Part shown: piece after piece, positions 5,887 through 6,356 of the stretch
Numbering within the stretch: position 1 is the stretch's first letter
Layout: the number at the start of each line of letters is the position of its first letter
Assembly (NCBI GenBank): GCA_934717675.1
Contig: CAKUYZ010000099.1
Span: forward strand, 1 to 6,356
Reading direction: 5' to 3'
DNA: 6,356 nucleotides
Source of the DNA: an uncultured Bacteroidales bacterium
GTDB taxonomy: Bacteria > Bacteroidota > Bacteroidia > Bacteroidales > Marinilabiliaceae
Program-made: the position numbers and the translations under genes
Notes under the pieces: generated by a model
What the model saw: the letters and a program-made list of their open reading frames with translations, nothing else
What the model was told of the DNA's origin: nothing
Databases searched by the model: none

Positions 5887-6356
5887 ATGAAGTATTATAT
5901 CATTGCGGGCGAGCCCTCGGGAGACCTCCACGGCTCCAACCTTATGCGGGCTTTGGCAGAGCAAGATCCCGATGCCGACTTCCGCTTTTGGGGCGGCGAC
6001 CTGATGGCCGCGGTGGGCGGCGTCTTGGTGCGCCACTATCGAGACACGGCCGTCATGGGCGTATGGGACGTGCTTACGCACCTGGGCAAAATCAGAAAAA
6101 ACTTCAAGCTCTGCCGCAAAGACATTGAGGCGCACCGCCCCGACGTGCTGATCCTGATTGACTACCCTGGCTTTAACCTCCCGATGGCCGAGTGGGCGCA
6201 CGGCAAGGGTGTCAAGGTGTTTTATTACATCTCTCCCAAAGTCTGGGCCTCAAAAGAGTACAGAATAAAAAAAATGAGGCGGTGTATTGACCGCCTCTAC
6301 TCCATCATGCCTTTCGAGCCGGACTATTTTGCGCGTCACGACCTGAAGAATGTCTT
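5887..6356 (+). CDS. lpxB: Lipid-A-disaccharide synthase LpxB, 3'-truncated by window edge
   Basis: LpxB is a membrane-associated GT19 glycosyltransferase. It joins UDP-2,3-diacylglucosamine and lipid X into the lipid A disaccharide, on the cytoplasmic face of the inner membrane. Only the first 156 codons are present, about 40% of a normal protein (E. coli 382 residues). The N-terminus MKYYIIAGEPSGDLHGSNLM carries the AGExSGD signature. FWGGDLM (34-40), MGVWDVLTHL (57-66), LIDYPGFNLPMA (90-101), YYISPKVWA (113-121) and MPFEPDYF (141-148) are all typical. After VWA the sequence reads SKEYR where I expect WK or WR, a minor substitution. A run of eight A's at 6267-6274 keeps the frame. It is the third gene of the operon after surE and the small membrane protein. 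Confidence 0.95.
   Translation, partial: MKYYIIAGEPSGDLHGSNLMRALAEQDPDADFRFWGGDLMAAVGGVLVRHYRDTAVMGVWDVLTHLGKIRKNFKLCRKDIEAHRPDVLILIDYPGFNLPMAEWAHGKGVKVFYYISPKVWASKEYRIKKMRRCIDRLYSIMPFEPDYFARHDLKNV

Noticed and set aside
5575..6201. 208-codon minus-strand open frame over the small membrane gene and lpxB
   Set aside because: It covers a clear lpxB N-terminus and is rich in His, Gln and Arg with no hydrophobic core pattern, typical of an antisense shadow.
6267..6274. Run of eight A's in lpxB as a programmed frameshift or phase-variation site
   Set aside because: The conserved LpxB sequence continues in the same frame on both sides, and the Lys-Lys codons fit the family's basic stretch. No evidence of a second functional frame.

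Overview
The window looks like chromosomal DNA from a member of the Bacteroidota, most likely Bacteroidales. Three things point that way. The lipoprotein is of the Bacteroidetes type, with a lipobox followed by an acidic stretch and BACON-like modules. The upstream regions carry Bacteroidetes-type promoter elements (TTTG, then TAnnTTTG about 20 bases later) rather than sigma70 boxes. Strong Shine-Dalgarno sequences are largely missing. All genes lie on the + strand. I see no mobile element, tRNA, rRNA or CRISPR array.

Layout: (1) Bases 2-1267 hold the C-terminal part of the replicative helicase DnaB, entering from the left edge. Its tail carries a duplicated short motif and ends in an SSB-like acidic tip. 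(2) Bases 1268-1443 are a leader region with a weak stem-loop and a probable promoter. It precedes gdhA (1444-2796), a hexameric-type glutamate dehydrogenase with biased codon use. (3) A strong intrinsic terminator (2833-2874) ends gdhA. A new promoter follows and drives a 580-residue lipoprotein (2930-4672) with two BACON-like modules and a glycoside hydrolase family 5 (GH5)-like domain. Both catalytic glutamates of that domain appear to be replaced, by Tyr372 and Ala494. A GC-rich terminator (4695-4733) closes this monocistronic unit. (4) A perfect -7 element (4773-4780) precedes a tightly packed operon: surE (nucleotidase), a 96-residue three-helix membrane protein, and the start of lpxB (lipid A disaccharide synthase), which runs off the right edge.

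Most of the window is housekeeping: replication, ammonium assimilation or glutamate catabolism, nucleotide turnover and outer-membrane biogenesis. The unusual element is the lipoprotein. It is an intact, separately transcribed, apparently surface-directed GH5 pseudoenzyme with no SusC/SusD or other polysaccharide-utilisation genes beside it in this window. The DnaB tail and the small membrane protein between surE and lpxB are secondary points of interest. All family assignments come from reading motifs by eye against remembered family patterns. No database search was run.
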